Both the position numbers and the translations under genes were made by a program. From positions 46,004,352-46,068,351 of the forward strand of contig OX235270.1 of the NCBI GenBank assembly GCA_944472135.2: a stretch of DNA of 64,000 nt, read 5' to 3'. Positions within the stretch are counted from its first letter, which is position 1. The number at the start of each line of letters is the position of its first letter. Under the pieces are notes generated by a model. It was not told the DNA's origin. It did no database searches and worked only from the letters and a program-made list of their open reading frames with translations. This document shows positions 21,663 to 33,716 of this stretch, one piece after another. Source of the DNA: Trichobilharzia regenti (lineage: Eukaryota > Platyhelminthes > Trematoda > Strigeidida > Schistosomatidae).

Positions 21663-23841
21663 TCACAAAAATAATCGATTAACAGGGGCACGTCGTAATC
21701 TTAAAGTTGTTTGCGGTTCATTTGCTAGCAAACTGTTCAACCTTCTGGTAAACTCCGCTATTTCCCGCAGTGCAGCATCCGGATTTCTTCGGTTCAGACT
21801 GTTGAGACGATATCTTGAACGTTCATAAGCATTTCGAAACGCGTTGTTTGGTTCCGGTATTAACCGGATGGCCCTCGGAATGTTGTCCGTTGTGTTATAT
21901 AGACGTGTCCACCTCTCACTATTCCTCAGAATATCTAAGAGTAACATTTAAAGAAATGGAACATACCACAATTTAGATATGAGTTCAAGAACGCCTCAAC
22001 GACATGTGCACAAGGCAAATTGTATGCGCAGTATGTCCAACATGTGCATTTCGCCTCGTTCCTGTTTACGAAGAATATGTGACCACCTTCTGCGTAAATA
22101 ACTGAGGTAGAAGATATTGAATGGAAGAAGAAGGAACGCCTTTGTAAATCTAACACAACTTTCTGGGCAGCAAACGGTGTGAGACTCCGTAAATGAGACT
22201 TCAGGGAATTAGGTACCTAGGATAAATCGAAAATTATCTTCGAACTTACATCGTAATTGTAGTATTTAGCAAGCATCCACTGGCCCTGACGTATTTTACG
22301 CATGGTTGTGTGGTCGATCCACCTCCATATTTTCCATAGCGTCAGTTCCATAGGATCACCTTTACGTAGATATCTTTTCAACTGCCTATGAGCATTCTCA
22401 ACTCTGTTGTTAGTATTGTTCCCCATGCTGATGGTGAACCTGTTGCACGATGCAGCCCAATATTTGCGTGTTCTTAGCCAGTACCTTCTAATGTAAGCAC
22501 CAGCCTCAGCGTCTACAATACTTATGAGGTTTAGGTAACGCCAAAACCTTTGGCAATATACTCTGATTTGCTAACCTACCTGTCATAACTGCGCGTGTGC
22601 GCCATTCGATACAACCACTTTTTAACAAGCTGATTTGGGAACTGTTTTCCCTATGTCAGTTAATGGGAATGTAACTTACCTTCCTTCTGAATGCCTGGCA
22701 TACATGGAAAAGACACAAAACAATATTGCAACTAGGGAATTCCTCCTTTAGAGCGTTCATCTGTGCAGTTGCACAGTCGACAGTGAATGTTAATGTTTTC
22801 GATGTATCCACCATAAATCTCTTAAACGTTTGCAATATCTCCTTGATATCTGCAAACGTTTCTCTCCTAGTAAGAGCAAACAAAACAGTCCTTCCTCTTC
22901 CGAATCCATCAGTCACAACAAACTGATATAAAGGCCATCTGTAACAAATTTGGAAAAGGAATTATACCTTGTTGTACTGAAACTTACCCCATCTTATTCG
23001 TTTTGTAAGTACAATCGATTCCAACTACTTCTGGAAACTTATGATACACGTCTATCATATCATTACGAGCAAAAATGATTTTAGATACAAAGCCTGCGTT
23101 GTCCTGCAAAACTTTAACTGGACCTGTCTGCCTCAGTCGATGAAGCAGCTCTTCCAAACCACCAATTTCTATTCTACTGCACCATTTATTTTGATAGGAC
23201 TTACGTTTATTTATCTTAGCCCGCATGTTTTTAATATCGTTATACAGGAGCGCTTTTCCGAACTTCTCATGTGCTAGATCCATGATTTCATGGACATCAG
23301 TATTCCTTTCAATGAACGGTTGGATAATTGCCATTTCTTGTGATGATAACCGACGTCTAGATACATCGGTGGACATAAAACTTGCTGTGCAGGGATGGTT
23401 ATGCACAGTTTTGTACTTGGTTATCATGTATACGTTGGATTTCCGCTGGACTAGAATTATTGACTGACATGATGTACTTTTGAACCTTAAAATTTTTAAA
23501 ATTTACACACGCAGCCAACTTACCCTCTGTTCCTAAAGCCAGCACCTCGGGGAGCACGATGACTTCCAAAAGTGCATTTAAACTTCACAAACTTGTAGTC
23601 ATCAGCACCGGATGGATCTTTTTTACTTGAATCAACACGATAGGATGTATTGGATTCCTTTCAAAGAAATAAAGAACAACTTAGTTAGTACCTTCATAAA
23701 TGTGTCTAAAGCTTCCTTAAATTGTGTCCATGTATAAAATATACAACACAACATTATCCTTTGGAATATAGCTGTTACATCACACAATAAAGATGATATA
23801 TTTCTTGAAGTAGACGCAGTAGGAGTACTTTGCAACATCAT
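21663..23841 (-). CDS. MULE-type transposase-like protein, eight exons, uninterrupted
   Basis: Minus-strand exons: 23841-23692, 23657-23524, 23485-22988, 22938-22680, 22641-22580, 22547-22250, 22198-21967, 21934-21663. All seven introns are GT-AG and 32-51 bp long, and phases match throughout, giving about 634 residues with no stop. Order: FLYWCH/WRKY-GCM-like zinc finger with Cys78, Cys101, His123 and His125 (KFKCTF ... VHNHPC). A MULE/DDE core follows: Asp252 in VVGIDCTYKTNKMG, Asp315 in FTVDCATAQMNALKEEFP, the CLFHV phrase near 339, Glu418 in NNTNNRVENAHRQLK. A SWIM zinc finger (Cys518, Cys520, Cys530, His532; CTCWTYCAYNLPCAH) comes next, then a charged tail. MULE transposases cut and paste DNA. 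The complete frame with retained introns suggests a recent element or a domesticated host gene; no terminal inverted repeats were found. The first exon's start is the least certain part. Confidence 0.85.
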
Positions 23842-24916
23842 TTAATCGTTTTAACAATTCCTAACGTGCACAACACTATGACTTCAAGTAAATAAACACT
23901 AGTATATATTTCAGTGCTTATATACCACTGGCCATGACCTTGTCAATTTACTTCATTTATGCTGACGTAGTACGCACAATTCCCACAAATCATTGAAGTG
24001 ACAACTTAAAAAAGTAGATTAGTTACTACATACATATTTCTACATGTAATAATTCAGGACACATTAAATTTATAGAAATGGTAGTTGAATTATATTCGCC
24101 TAGTAACCAAAATGGCATACATCCTATTTTGGACTTAAAATAAATGCATCAAAATTATTGTTGATTTATATTCACTTTCTGGACATTCTCATACATCTCA
24201 ATATACTTTAAACATCAACAATGCATCCGAATAGCGTGTGACTGTCACACTACACTCACACCAAAAAAATTAACACGCCATTATATTATGGTAAGGTAAG
24301 CCCGAAATTTTACTGACTGTAAATTTCCGTGTCAAAATAAAGAGATTGGCGCTTTAATTTATATTTTAGACCGATAAAAAGCCAGCTAGCCAACAGCCAA
24401 TAAAAAACTGCCTATATCTATTTTCCTTCAACCGGGAAATACCTATTGTGTGAATTATCCGCTTGGAAAACCTGATCTTCCTCGCCGGTGAATTAAATTC
24501 AACCTTTAACTTACATATTGAATCTCTGTATGGTAGGTCCAGCTGTCTCTAACTTCTGCCAGAGCTTCAGGTGCCACTTCTGTAGCAGAATCTTCCTCAC
24601 TCGTTCAGATAAACAAGTCTTTTCGGTTTACCACGTGATTGCATGCTGTGAGGCCGATCATCCAGAAAGTACTAGGTAAAGTCGAAAACCTTTTCGTTTC
24701 TTTATCTTGTACTTTATCAGTCTTAATCTTGTTCTTGTGGGTAGATACTACAGCTCTCTTATTATTGTATATCATAATTCTGGTGATTGTTAATATGGCT
24801 GTTGAAAGTAGCCTTAGAAAAAGCACTATAACACCATATTCTGTAGTAATAATGGCTTCAGACAGAGGAGGCAATAATACAGGGACATCAACCCCGTCTC
24901 GCACACCGATCCTAAA
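23842..24916 (+). other. Upstream flank of MULE-type gene
   Basis: Presumed promoter region of the minus-strand gene; no box can be named with confidence. At 24639-24910 a plus-strand frame with a MASDRGGNNTGTSTPS-like segment runs into the (TA)n run. It might be the 5' end of another element or gene cut by LINE B, but it has no recognised domain. Confidence 0.3.
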
Positions 24917-24922
24917 GACTCG

Positions 24923-24954
<32 letters not shown>

Positions 24955-27255
24955 TAAAATTTAATTTAGATTCAGATGATAAGGATAGAAGGCTCTTGTG
25001 GCCTGTGTTAATCCTTGCAAAGTATATCTCTGCAGAGATCTTACTTCTCTTTGAAAGCGTTCACCGATGGAGCTGATACTGCTGAATCAGGTAAGGAGTT
25101 CCAATCGTTGGCCACTCTGTGAGAGAATCTAAATTCTGCACGTATTTTAATCGTCCTTGGTTTGAGCACCTTTTTGCGGTGACCCCGTAAATGTATCCTA
25201 GAAGGGGAAAAACGGTTAGAAAGGTCAGTTCCTAAACCACCCTTAAGTATACGGTATGCTAAAACCAAGTCGCCTCTCTTCCGTCGGTATGATAACGGGA
25301 AGAGATTTAAATGCTCCGTCCTCTCATCATAAGGAAGGTGTGAGATACCACTAACTAATTTTGTTCCTACTCTCTGTACTCTTTCCAGAATGTGTGCCTC
25401 CTTTTTGAAGCATGGACTCGTCGCTTGTATGCAGTATTCTTGATGAGGCCTGACATATGTTGCGTAGAGTATTTGGAACATGCCCTCGTCTAATCGTTTG
25501 AAAGTCCTTCGAATTGCCCATAGCATTCGAAATGCTTTAGCTGCGGCTGCATTGCAATTTGCAGTTGTCTTCAAATCATTGCTGACAATGATTCCTAGGT
25601 CCTTCTGTTCGTTAACATCAGGTAGTTCTGCGTCCGCTAGGGAGTACGACGCATAAGACTTCTGACCTAAGTGCATTACCGCGCTTTTCCTAGCATTCAT
25701 TTCCAAACTCCATAGGCTTGACCACTCAGCTAATTTATCTAAATCAGTTTGTAGGGCCGACCTATCCTCGTTATTGTTTACAGTTTTCCATATCTTAATG
25801 TCATCTGCAAATAATAATGAAGATGAAGAAAGAATCCCTGGTAATTCGTTAACGTATAATAGGAATAGCAGTGGACCTAATACAGTTCCCTGGGGCACTC
25901 CACTGGATACTGCTTTCCATCCTGATAGTACACCGTTAACTCTAACCATCTGCCTTCTATCCATTAAGTAATCTCTAAACCACTCACATAAGCATTGGTC
26001 TAGTCCGAAACCTTTAAGTTTACTAAGGAGACCTAAGTGGGATACTTTGTCGAACGCCTTGCTAAGATCAATAAAAACCACGTCCAACAGATGGTTCCTA
26101 TCTCTGGTCTCAACCCAGTCTTCCCTAGCCAAAAGTAGGTTTGTCAAGCAGGATCGTCCTGGTCGGAATCCATGCTGTTCCACAGCCAACAAGCCATGTG
26201 TTTCAACATAAGCTAGTAGTTGATCCCTTATAATAGTTTCCAATACCTTTGCAATAATGCACGTCAGACTTACCGGCCTGTAGTTAGATACCAATTGCCT
26301 ATCCCCGTTCTTGAAGATAGGGCTTATAATGGCATCCTTCCAGTCCCTGGGTAGCTTAGCCTGCGTCAGAGACATTTGGAAAATTTCCGTAAGCGGAATA
26401 TATATTATATACGCCAAGGAAATTAACAGCTTAGGGTGAAGTCCATCCGGCCCAGGTGATTAACCTGGCTTCAGTTTAGACAGTGGTTTGAGAACCTTTG
26501 TGTGTTCTACCACAATTGAGGGCATCTGAGTGGCGATGGCAGTGACCTCGCCATATCCCTGGGTGGTACTATCAGACGAGAAGACGTCACAGAAGTATTC
26601 AGAGAGGTTTTCAGCCTTTCCTTCGTCTGACTCAGTCGCTTCTCCACTAATGGTTATGAGTGACGGTATACCACTGCTAGTTTTAGTCCTACGTTTAATA
26701 TACGAGTAAAACCTTTTTGGGTAATGCACGCAATCTAGTAATAATCGTCTCTCGTACTCTATACGACTCTTGTTAATCGCATACTTACAGAGGTTTCGAG
26801 TTTTGCGGTAGTCTTTCTGGAAGTTTTCCCTTCCTGTCATAGCTAATTGGTCCCATAAGTTCTTTCGCCGTCTTAATAACCTCCTTATTTCACTAGTGAT
26901 CCAAGGTGGTTCATGCGACAGCTTTCAAGGAGTGTACCAAGGCATAAAAGGTGAAGTGACACGATCTAGTGTATCCCTAAATCCTACCCAAGCTTCCTCG
27001 ACAGTCCGACTTGTATCAACTGACCAGTCAACGGCAGTTGCTGCGTTCCGGATTCCTTGTATATCCGCTTTCCAAATGTTTGGACGAGCAGATTTTGGCC
27101 TGTGTATGAGAGAATGAATCCTAAACGTAAAAGCAATGACTATGTGGTCACTGCTGCCAAGCGGCGGAAGGCACCTAATGTTACCAACGCCCTCCTTCTG
27201 GTGTGTCAATACCAAGTCTAGAGTAGATGGATCATGTTCAGGGTGATACCGTGTT
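24917..27255 (-). mobile_element. LINE B, CR1 type, 5'-truncated
   Basis: Truncated inside the endonuclease at about 27250 and ending near a (TA)n run at 24920-24951. Coding content is one frame with two nonsense codons (see next entry). The abrupt 5' loss is typical of incomplete target-primed reverse transcription. Confidence 0.8.
25041..27240 (-). pseudogene. LINE B endonuclease end + reverse transcriptase, two nonsense codons
   Basis: One frame runs from about 27240 to 25041, broken only by TGA at 26925-26927 and TAA at 26460-26462. Upstream part: STLDLVLTH and the endonuclease terminal GSSDHIVIAF. RT part: SNYRPVSLTCIIAKVLE, VFIDLSKAFDKVSH with the first catalytic Asp, SGVPQGTVLGPLLFLLYVNE, active-site FADD in LLFADDIKIW, then YLGI-like EQKDLGIIVSND and the C-terminal Cys-poor domain. 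Compared with full CR1 pol the first two-thirds of the endonuclease are missing. Very few disabling changes argue for recent insertion. Confidence 0.85.
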
Positions 27256-28388
27256 GGTGTGTTTTACGTTTATTTTTCTGTTTGTTAGTCTGAATATATT
27301 CACTAATTATATCTATTATTACTATTATTATTATTATCTCTTCCTTTGACGACGATAACGGAGGACTAACTGGTGAAAGGACCAACTCCATTTTTACAAT
27401 AGTAACATTCTTAATACACCTCATACTACAAACCACATATAATTAATCCCTCTTTTGGGAGTCAACCAAAGCTACGACAGTCAAGTGGTGGGACAAGCTA
27501 CGCAGAGGTTTACCGAAGATCAAGAACCTATACCTAACAATCAAGAGGCGAGCGCAAAGAGATCAAATTGATTTATCCTAGCTCGTAAAAACTATATTGG
27601 ATATTGGAACTACAGAATCACTGAAAGTTCATTATCACACCTTTGCTCCATTTCTCTGAAAAGTTTAAGAATGTTTAAGCTTTATGTAAGGCTGAGTCGA
27701 TTTCTGATAATGTATTTGCACGGACTTTCTTCTTGCGGTTTCAACTGAGTTACCCACTTACGGCATTGTTGGTTTATGGTGTTCATAGTTATCAATTAGC
27801 ATTCCTTCCATCTTCATTTTCTGATGACTCTAATCCTCTCTCTCCTTAGTTTATAATTTGGTGGTCATCTGGGGGGGGGGGATTGTCTTCTATTTTGGTA
27901 GCACATCTGACACATGGGTGTTTTTTGTCATGTCTGTAGAGACGTATAAAAAACACGGACCTTGATTATGCAACATGGTTTCGCAACATTAAATAGGTTG
28001 ATCATTTAGCAGTATCACTGTACCCAGTTCCTATGGAAACTGAATTGCAAAGCTGGACCATATAAGGAGACCACATAATCACTTTCACCTGCGACTTGGT
28101 TTAGTTTTATTTTTCTTGTTTTTTCTGCTCCTGCTAAAATTTTTGCTCTGCTTCAACGCTTTAAGTGTCCCAGTAAGATTGACCTTATAATAAGAAATTT
28201 GGTGTGGAGATATTCTAGATGAGTCCATATTTGCCACAGTTTTACTTCACTATAACCTTATCTCACTTTAATTTTATAATCCTAATTCATTTACAGAAAC
28301 CAGTGGTAAGTATTTCGGATGCCTGGTTGACCTCGACACTTATGAGTGTTATCAAACCTTATGGTCAAGTCGAACGACGGAGGTGTAG
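27256..28388 (+). other. Intergenic or intronic
   Basis: (ATT)n microsatellite at about 27313-27336 and a homopolymer G run at about 27871. No gene is supported. Confidence 0.4.
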
Positions 28389-28455
28389 GAAGTTCGTATA
28401 TGTTGGCGTTCAAAAACATTTAAGTCTCGCGTCACCCTCAAAAATCATATCCTTG
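28389..28455 (+). CDS. Possible upstream exon of the zinc-finger gene
   Basis: 67 bp bounded by GTGTAG and by G|GTTAGT, open in one frame and reading RICWRSKTFKSRVTLKNHIL, which resembles the second half of a C2H2 finger. Its phase-1 end fits the exon at 35733, and the joined phrase (NHIL + DSGR) echoes KHVLDSGR in finger 3 of the same protein. Against it: a poor pyrimidine tract, an imperfect Cys spacing, and a 7.3-kb intron filled with retroelements. Confidence 0.25.
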
Positions 28456-29193
28456 GTTAGTTTCGTTTTGTTATCATTTTGACGTATGTCAGCTTTCAAG
28501 AATTTAGAAAAGTGATGAGAATGTCCCAAGTATACGTAGCAGTGAGGAATCTTAAATATTGTGTTCTTTTGAGGCCAAGATGCATTTGAGAAAATATAAA
28601 ACAACTGTTCATATTGTGATGAAGGTTCATTTCTGTTTTTACTTGTGTGGCATTACTTCGTTTTTGTTTACAATGAGGCACTTGAAGTTTTTTGTTGAGG
28701 AAAGTGGACACTTAAACCGAGGATTTTTCGTGAAATTACTAGTGTATACTCGTTAAGCAGTTCATGTACAGGAAACACCCATCAGATGTAATTTTTCAGA
28801 TGACTATTTAAGCAAATACATGAACTCCAGAGAGTTGTTTGGCTGTAACGAAATTTTAGCAGACGAAATAGCCGATTGTTCATTAAAAGCCAATGGTACT
28901 AAGCAGCTGCGGTCTGTTCAACCGCATGATTGTAGAAAGTGGTCATTAAAAGTAGGGACCCGTCAGGGATAGGTATTGGGTCATTTGCCTCTCCACTGCC
29001 ACCTTTGTTTATTCAGACAACCATGGTAGCACCGTCGAAGCTAGTCTCTGACTGTATTTCCCTGTGGTGACAGATCACATTTAGGTGACATGCATCCTCC
29101 CATACGAAACAAAGCACCAGTTAATAACTTCGTGGGTGTTCCATTCGCGAAAGCTAACTTTAGACAGTTTTATGTAACCATATATTTATCAAT
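28456..29193 (+). other. Intergenic or intronic
   Basis: Short frames only; nothing recognised. Confidence 0.35.
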
Positions 29194-32065
29194 GAAATGA
29201 GAAGGCACAGAATAGAAGTGTTGGGAATCTGCGAGAGCAGATGGAATGGAACTGGAAGGTGCCAACTACCAACTGGACAGTAATCTATTCCGGCCACCTA
29301 GAGGACAACCATGAGCACACCGAGGGAGTGGCCATCATGATGTCACCAACAGCAACCAAAGCTCTCATGCAGTGGGAACCAATCTCCTCCAGGATAATGA
29401 CAGCCAGGTTCAACTCAAAAGGAAGGAAAGTTACAGTCATTCAATGTTATGCGCCTACAAACGTCTCAGAACAAGAGAAGAAGGAGGCGTTCTACAGACA
29501 ACTACAAGCAATAATGGACAACGTCCCAAATGGCGATATCAAAATCCTGATGGGCGACATGAATGCGAAGCTGGGACGAGACAACACAGGAAGAGAACTC
29601 ACCATGGGTCGTGAGGCCCTCGGTGAAATGAACGACAATGGTGAACTCTTCTCAGACTTCTGCGCCTTCAATGATTTGGTGATTGGCGGTAGTGTTCAAA
29701 CACAAGGATATACACAAGACGACATGGATTTCACCAGATGGAAACACCAAGAACCAAATAGACTTCATCTCAATTTCAAGAAAGTGGAGACGGAGCCTAC
29801 TGGACACAAGGTCAAGGAGAGGAGCAGATGTGGGTTCAGACCACTATCTAGTAGAAGGGACTTTCAAGGTGAAACTAAAAGCCTCGAGGATAGCTGGGGA
29901 TAGGCCACAATGCAAGTTCAACACTCAATTACTGAAGGACACAACCACAAAAGACACTTTCACTGCAACTGTCAGAGCAAAGCAGGAAACACTACGCGAC
30001 ATCACTGAAGAATCATGCGTGGAAGAACATTGGAAGTCTCTGAAGGCGATTCTCAACGAAACGTGTTCAACGGTTCTAGGAAGAAAGAAGAGACAAGACA
30101 AGGAATGGCTCTCAACGGACACTTGGAAATTAATAGAAGAGAGGAGAATGGTGAAAGAGAAAATGATTCAATGCAAGGACGGACAGGAGAAAGAGACGCT
30201 GAGCTCAACTTACAAAGCACTGGACAAAGAAGTGAAGAAGAGTGCTAGGAAGGACAAAAGACGATTCTACGACAACCTGGCCACTGAAGCTGAGAAGGCA
30301 GCAGGCAAAAGGGACCTGAGGACACTATATCAGATAACCAAATCTCTATCCGGGAAGAGACCAACACAAGCGAAACCTATAAAAGACAGCCAAGGGAAGC
30401 CCATTACCAAGGAAGAAAAACAGATTAAACAATGGGCGGATCACTTCAAAGGACTCTTGAACCGACCATCACCTGCAACCCGTCCAGAAATACCAACAAC
30501 AGCGCGCACACAACTGCAAGTTGACACCAATCCTCCAACGAGAGCTGAAGTCTTGAACGCAATCAACTTCTGAAAGCTGGAAAAACAGCCGGACCAGATG
30601 GAATACCCCCTGAAGCACTGAAAGCAGACCCAGAGACGACAGCAGACATGCTGACTCCATTATTGCAAAAAGTGCCTACTGACTGGAGGAAAGGTTACCT
30701 CGTGAAACTACCAAAGAAGGGCGACTTAGGACTCTGCAAGAACTGGCGAGGAATCATGCTCCTGTCGACGCCAAGTAAAATCCTGAGTCGCATCATCCTG
30801 GAGAGATTAAAGGACGCACTGGAGACAGAACTCCGACCAGAACAAGCTGGATTCAGGAAAGGCAAATCATGTACTGACCAAATTGCAACTCTACGCATCA
30901 TCATCGAACAAAGCATGGAATGGCAATCAAACCTCTACCTCAACTTTATAGACTTTGAGAAGGCCTTCGACAGCGTTGATCGTGAAGTAATTTGGAAATT
31001 ACTCGAGTACTATGGCGTACCCCAAATATTCATCAACCTTATTCAACAGCTGTACGACAACGGCACCTGCCAAGTGATCCACAACGGAAGACTCAGCGAG
31101 GCGTTTGGAGTAAACACACGAGTCAGACAAGGGTGCTGCTTATTATCACCAATGATATTCCTAATTGTGGTGGACTGGATTATGCGTCAGACAGTGAGTG
31201 GGAAACGAGAAGACAGGAATATCCTGGACCAACGCGAAGAACCTAGAAGACCTGGATTTGCGCGTGGATGACTTATGTTTGATGTCACACAAAATCGAAG
31301 ACTTACAAGCGAAAACCGACAAACTGGTCGAAGAAGCAACCGGGAAGACAGGACTCCAGGTGAACATAGACAAGACGGAGGTGATGAAGGTAACTAACCA
31401 ACAACAACAACATTCAGCAGCCAATCACCATCAACGGGAGGGATTTGAAAGAGGTTACTTCATTCACTTATCTAGAGAGCATTGTCTCAACTACAGGAGG
31501 AGCGGACGAGGATGTCAAATCGAGAATCGGGAAGGCGAGAAACACATTCATCAGCCTGAAATCAATCTGGAAATCTTCGTCACTCAGCATCACCAACAAA
31601 ATTCGGATTTTCAATACAAACGTAAAGTCAGTTCTTCTATACGGATCAGAAACTTGGCGGGTCACAAAGAATATTTCCAACAGCCTGTTGCAGACCTTTA
31701 TTTAAAACTGTCTTCGCTCAATACTGAAGATCAGATGGCCGGAAAGAATCACCAACAAGGAATTATGGGAACAAACAATGCAAGAACCAATCGCCCAACA
31801 AATATGCAGGAGAAAGTGGAGATGGATCGGACACTCGCTGAGGAGACCGCTGGGTGACATCGCGCGCCAAGCCCTCGAGTGGAACCCGAAAGGGAAGCGG
31901 CGTGTGGGACGTCCAAGGGTGACATGGAGGAGATCGTGTGAAGAGGAGTTGAAAGAATATGGATTAACATGGATGCAGGCGAAAAGTATAGCAGAAGACA
32001 GAAGAAAATGGAGACGTGCAGTTGAAGCCCTATGTTCCACTAGGAACCCAAGGGAGCAATAAAAA
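29194..32065 (+). mobile_element. LINE C, RTE type
   Basis: Starts at MRRHRIEVLGI-like coding (29194), so little of the 5' end is visible, and ends at about 32065 with CCCTATGTTCCACTAGGAAC followed by an A-rich/AATAAT tail. That 3' end is shared with the SINEs at 51.66, 52.11, 56.56 and 63.54 kb. Schistosomes are known to carry RTE-type LINEs such as SR2; this looks like one, but subfamily is not proven. Confidence 0.8.
29241..32062 (+). pseudogene. RTE endonuclease-reverse transcriptase, frame-broken
   Basis: Endonuclease at 29241-29903 (TEGVAIMMSPTATKALMQW, IQCYAPTN, LMGDMNAKLG), continued in another frame at 29683-30573 (GSDHYLVEG). RT at 30648-31271: FRKGKSCTDQIATLR, FIDFEKAFDSVDREVIW, RVRQGCCLLSPMIF. 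The active site, expected as FADD, appears at 31198-31857 as RVDD in LRVDDLCLMSH after a frame change. The C-terminus is at 31445-31705 and 31778-32062 (KWRWIGHSLRRPLGD, a Lys/Arg/Trp-rich tail usual in RTE). At least four frame shifts; inactive. Confidence 0.85.
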
Positions 32066-32094
32066 TATAATAATAATAATAATTAGAAATCCTC

Positions 32095-33716
32095 TTGCCA
32101 ACTTAGAATTCGGCTGTATTGAGTGGTATGAAGACAATTTAGCATCGAACTTATGTTCCAGTATTATTCCACTGTCATAACAACAGATGTTTTCATTTGA
32201 ATGACGTTTATGCATACCTTATCATATGAAAATAAAGCAAATAAATGCCTCAAAGAACCACTCACCAAGAAACTGATTGATAGCAAAACTTACAATGAAC
32301 TCAGGTCAAAAGGTGAACGCCTTCCATTTGTGTACGGTCTGCCAAAATTCCATAAGGCCAATGTGCCCTTAAGACCCATACTATCAATCATAAACTCAGC
32401 ATGACACAAACTAGCTCGATGGCTAGCTGATTTATTGAAGTCAATTCAACAGAAATTTGCAAATCATAGCTTGGATGACACCTAATTCTCTGAAGAAGTC
32501 GACCATGTTGATATATCAAATAAACTAATGGTGTCATACGACGTGACTGCTTTATTTACAAATGTACCAGTGATGGAAACGATGGACATCATTTGTAAAC
32601 AAACAGATCTATTGCCATTACCGGAGACCGAGATGAAATGCCTACCAATTCTTTGCACAAAAGACAACCAATTTAGATTCAATAACCAATTCTACCGACA
32701 AATTGACGGGGTCGCCATGGATTCAACTCTAGGACCTATTCTAGCTGACATCTTCATGGGTTATCTCGAACAGACGCGACTGAGTGACTCTATCAATGAA
32801 ACAACATACTATCTTCGATGACACTTTTGTTGTTTGTAACGGCATAAGTCAGGCGTGCATATTATTTGACCGCCTTAATGAGATCCATCCAAACATTAAA
32901 TTCACCATGGAATATGAACACAACGATGAGTTCAACTTCCTGGACCTAAATGTAAAAGAAGAAACGATGGGACGGTCTAGAAGTCCATCTACAGAAAAGA
33001 AACCTGGATTGAACAATACCTTCACTACTACAGCTTCTGCCCTTTAAGCGGGGATTAGTAAGGACACTGTACTACAGGACCAGGAAGTTATTTCACCTAA
33101 CAAGGTAGGAGAAGAATTAAGCTTTGTTGAAAAATGCCTTAAAGAAGACGGGTATCCAAAAGGATTTATCCTAAAGTACAGCAAAGAAAGAGATGAGAAG
33201 GAGAAGTATCCAACAGTTGAAAAGAAGCAAGTGTTCATTTGCCTCCCACACAAAGGAGAAACAGTATCGCAAAAGATTGAAAAGAGGATGAAAGGAGTAA
33301 TAAAGAGATTCTTCCCTGCAGCCAAGCTGGTCACACCATACAGCACTACATGCTCTATAAGCCAATCAAAACTGGATAAGTACCCTGTTGATTTTACCTC
33401 CAACTGCATTTATAAATTTACATTGGAAGGACAGAAAGAAGGGCTTCTATCCGGTTTTCAGAGCATATTCCGAGAAACTTATGCTTAAAAGGAAGCAGAT
33501 ATTTACAAAGGGCAATTACCAGACACCTTGTGGATACGGGTCATTTTGTCGAGATTTCCAAATCCTTCAAAATATTAAATATACAAAGGACAGCGAATCT
33601 ACTACGATTTGCTGAAGAAATTGCAATCAGATGTCTCAGACCAAACTTATGCACACAGAAAGAATGTAGTCAATCTCTCACTCCCTTGGTAACTGTATCA
33701 CTTTCGTTACCCTGAT
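32095..33716 (+). pseudogene. Penelope-like element 3, degenerate RT and endonuclease
   Basis: Order of pieces: 32201-32404 (FVYGLPKFHKANVPLRPILS), 32528-32821 (SYDVTALFTNVPVMETMD, then DGVAMDSTLGPILADIFMG), 32784-33047 (active-site remnant DDTFVV, FNFLDLNVKE), 33120-33488 (C-terminal RT and start of the GIY-YIG region, CIYKFT), and 33530-33715 (DTGHFVEISKSFKI, AEEIAIRCLRPNLC). Frames change at least four times. It begins directly after the RTE tail and belongs to a PLE type different from the one at 3.7-5.9 kb. Confidence 0.8.

Noticed and set aside
24639..25076. 145-codon plus-strand frame upstream of the MULE-type gene
   Set aside because: Its second half is translated (TA)n and the antisense of LINE B; only the first 90 codons could be real and they show no domain.
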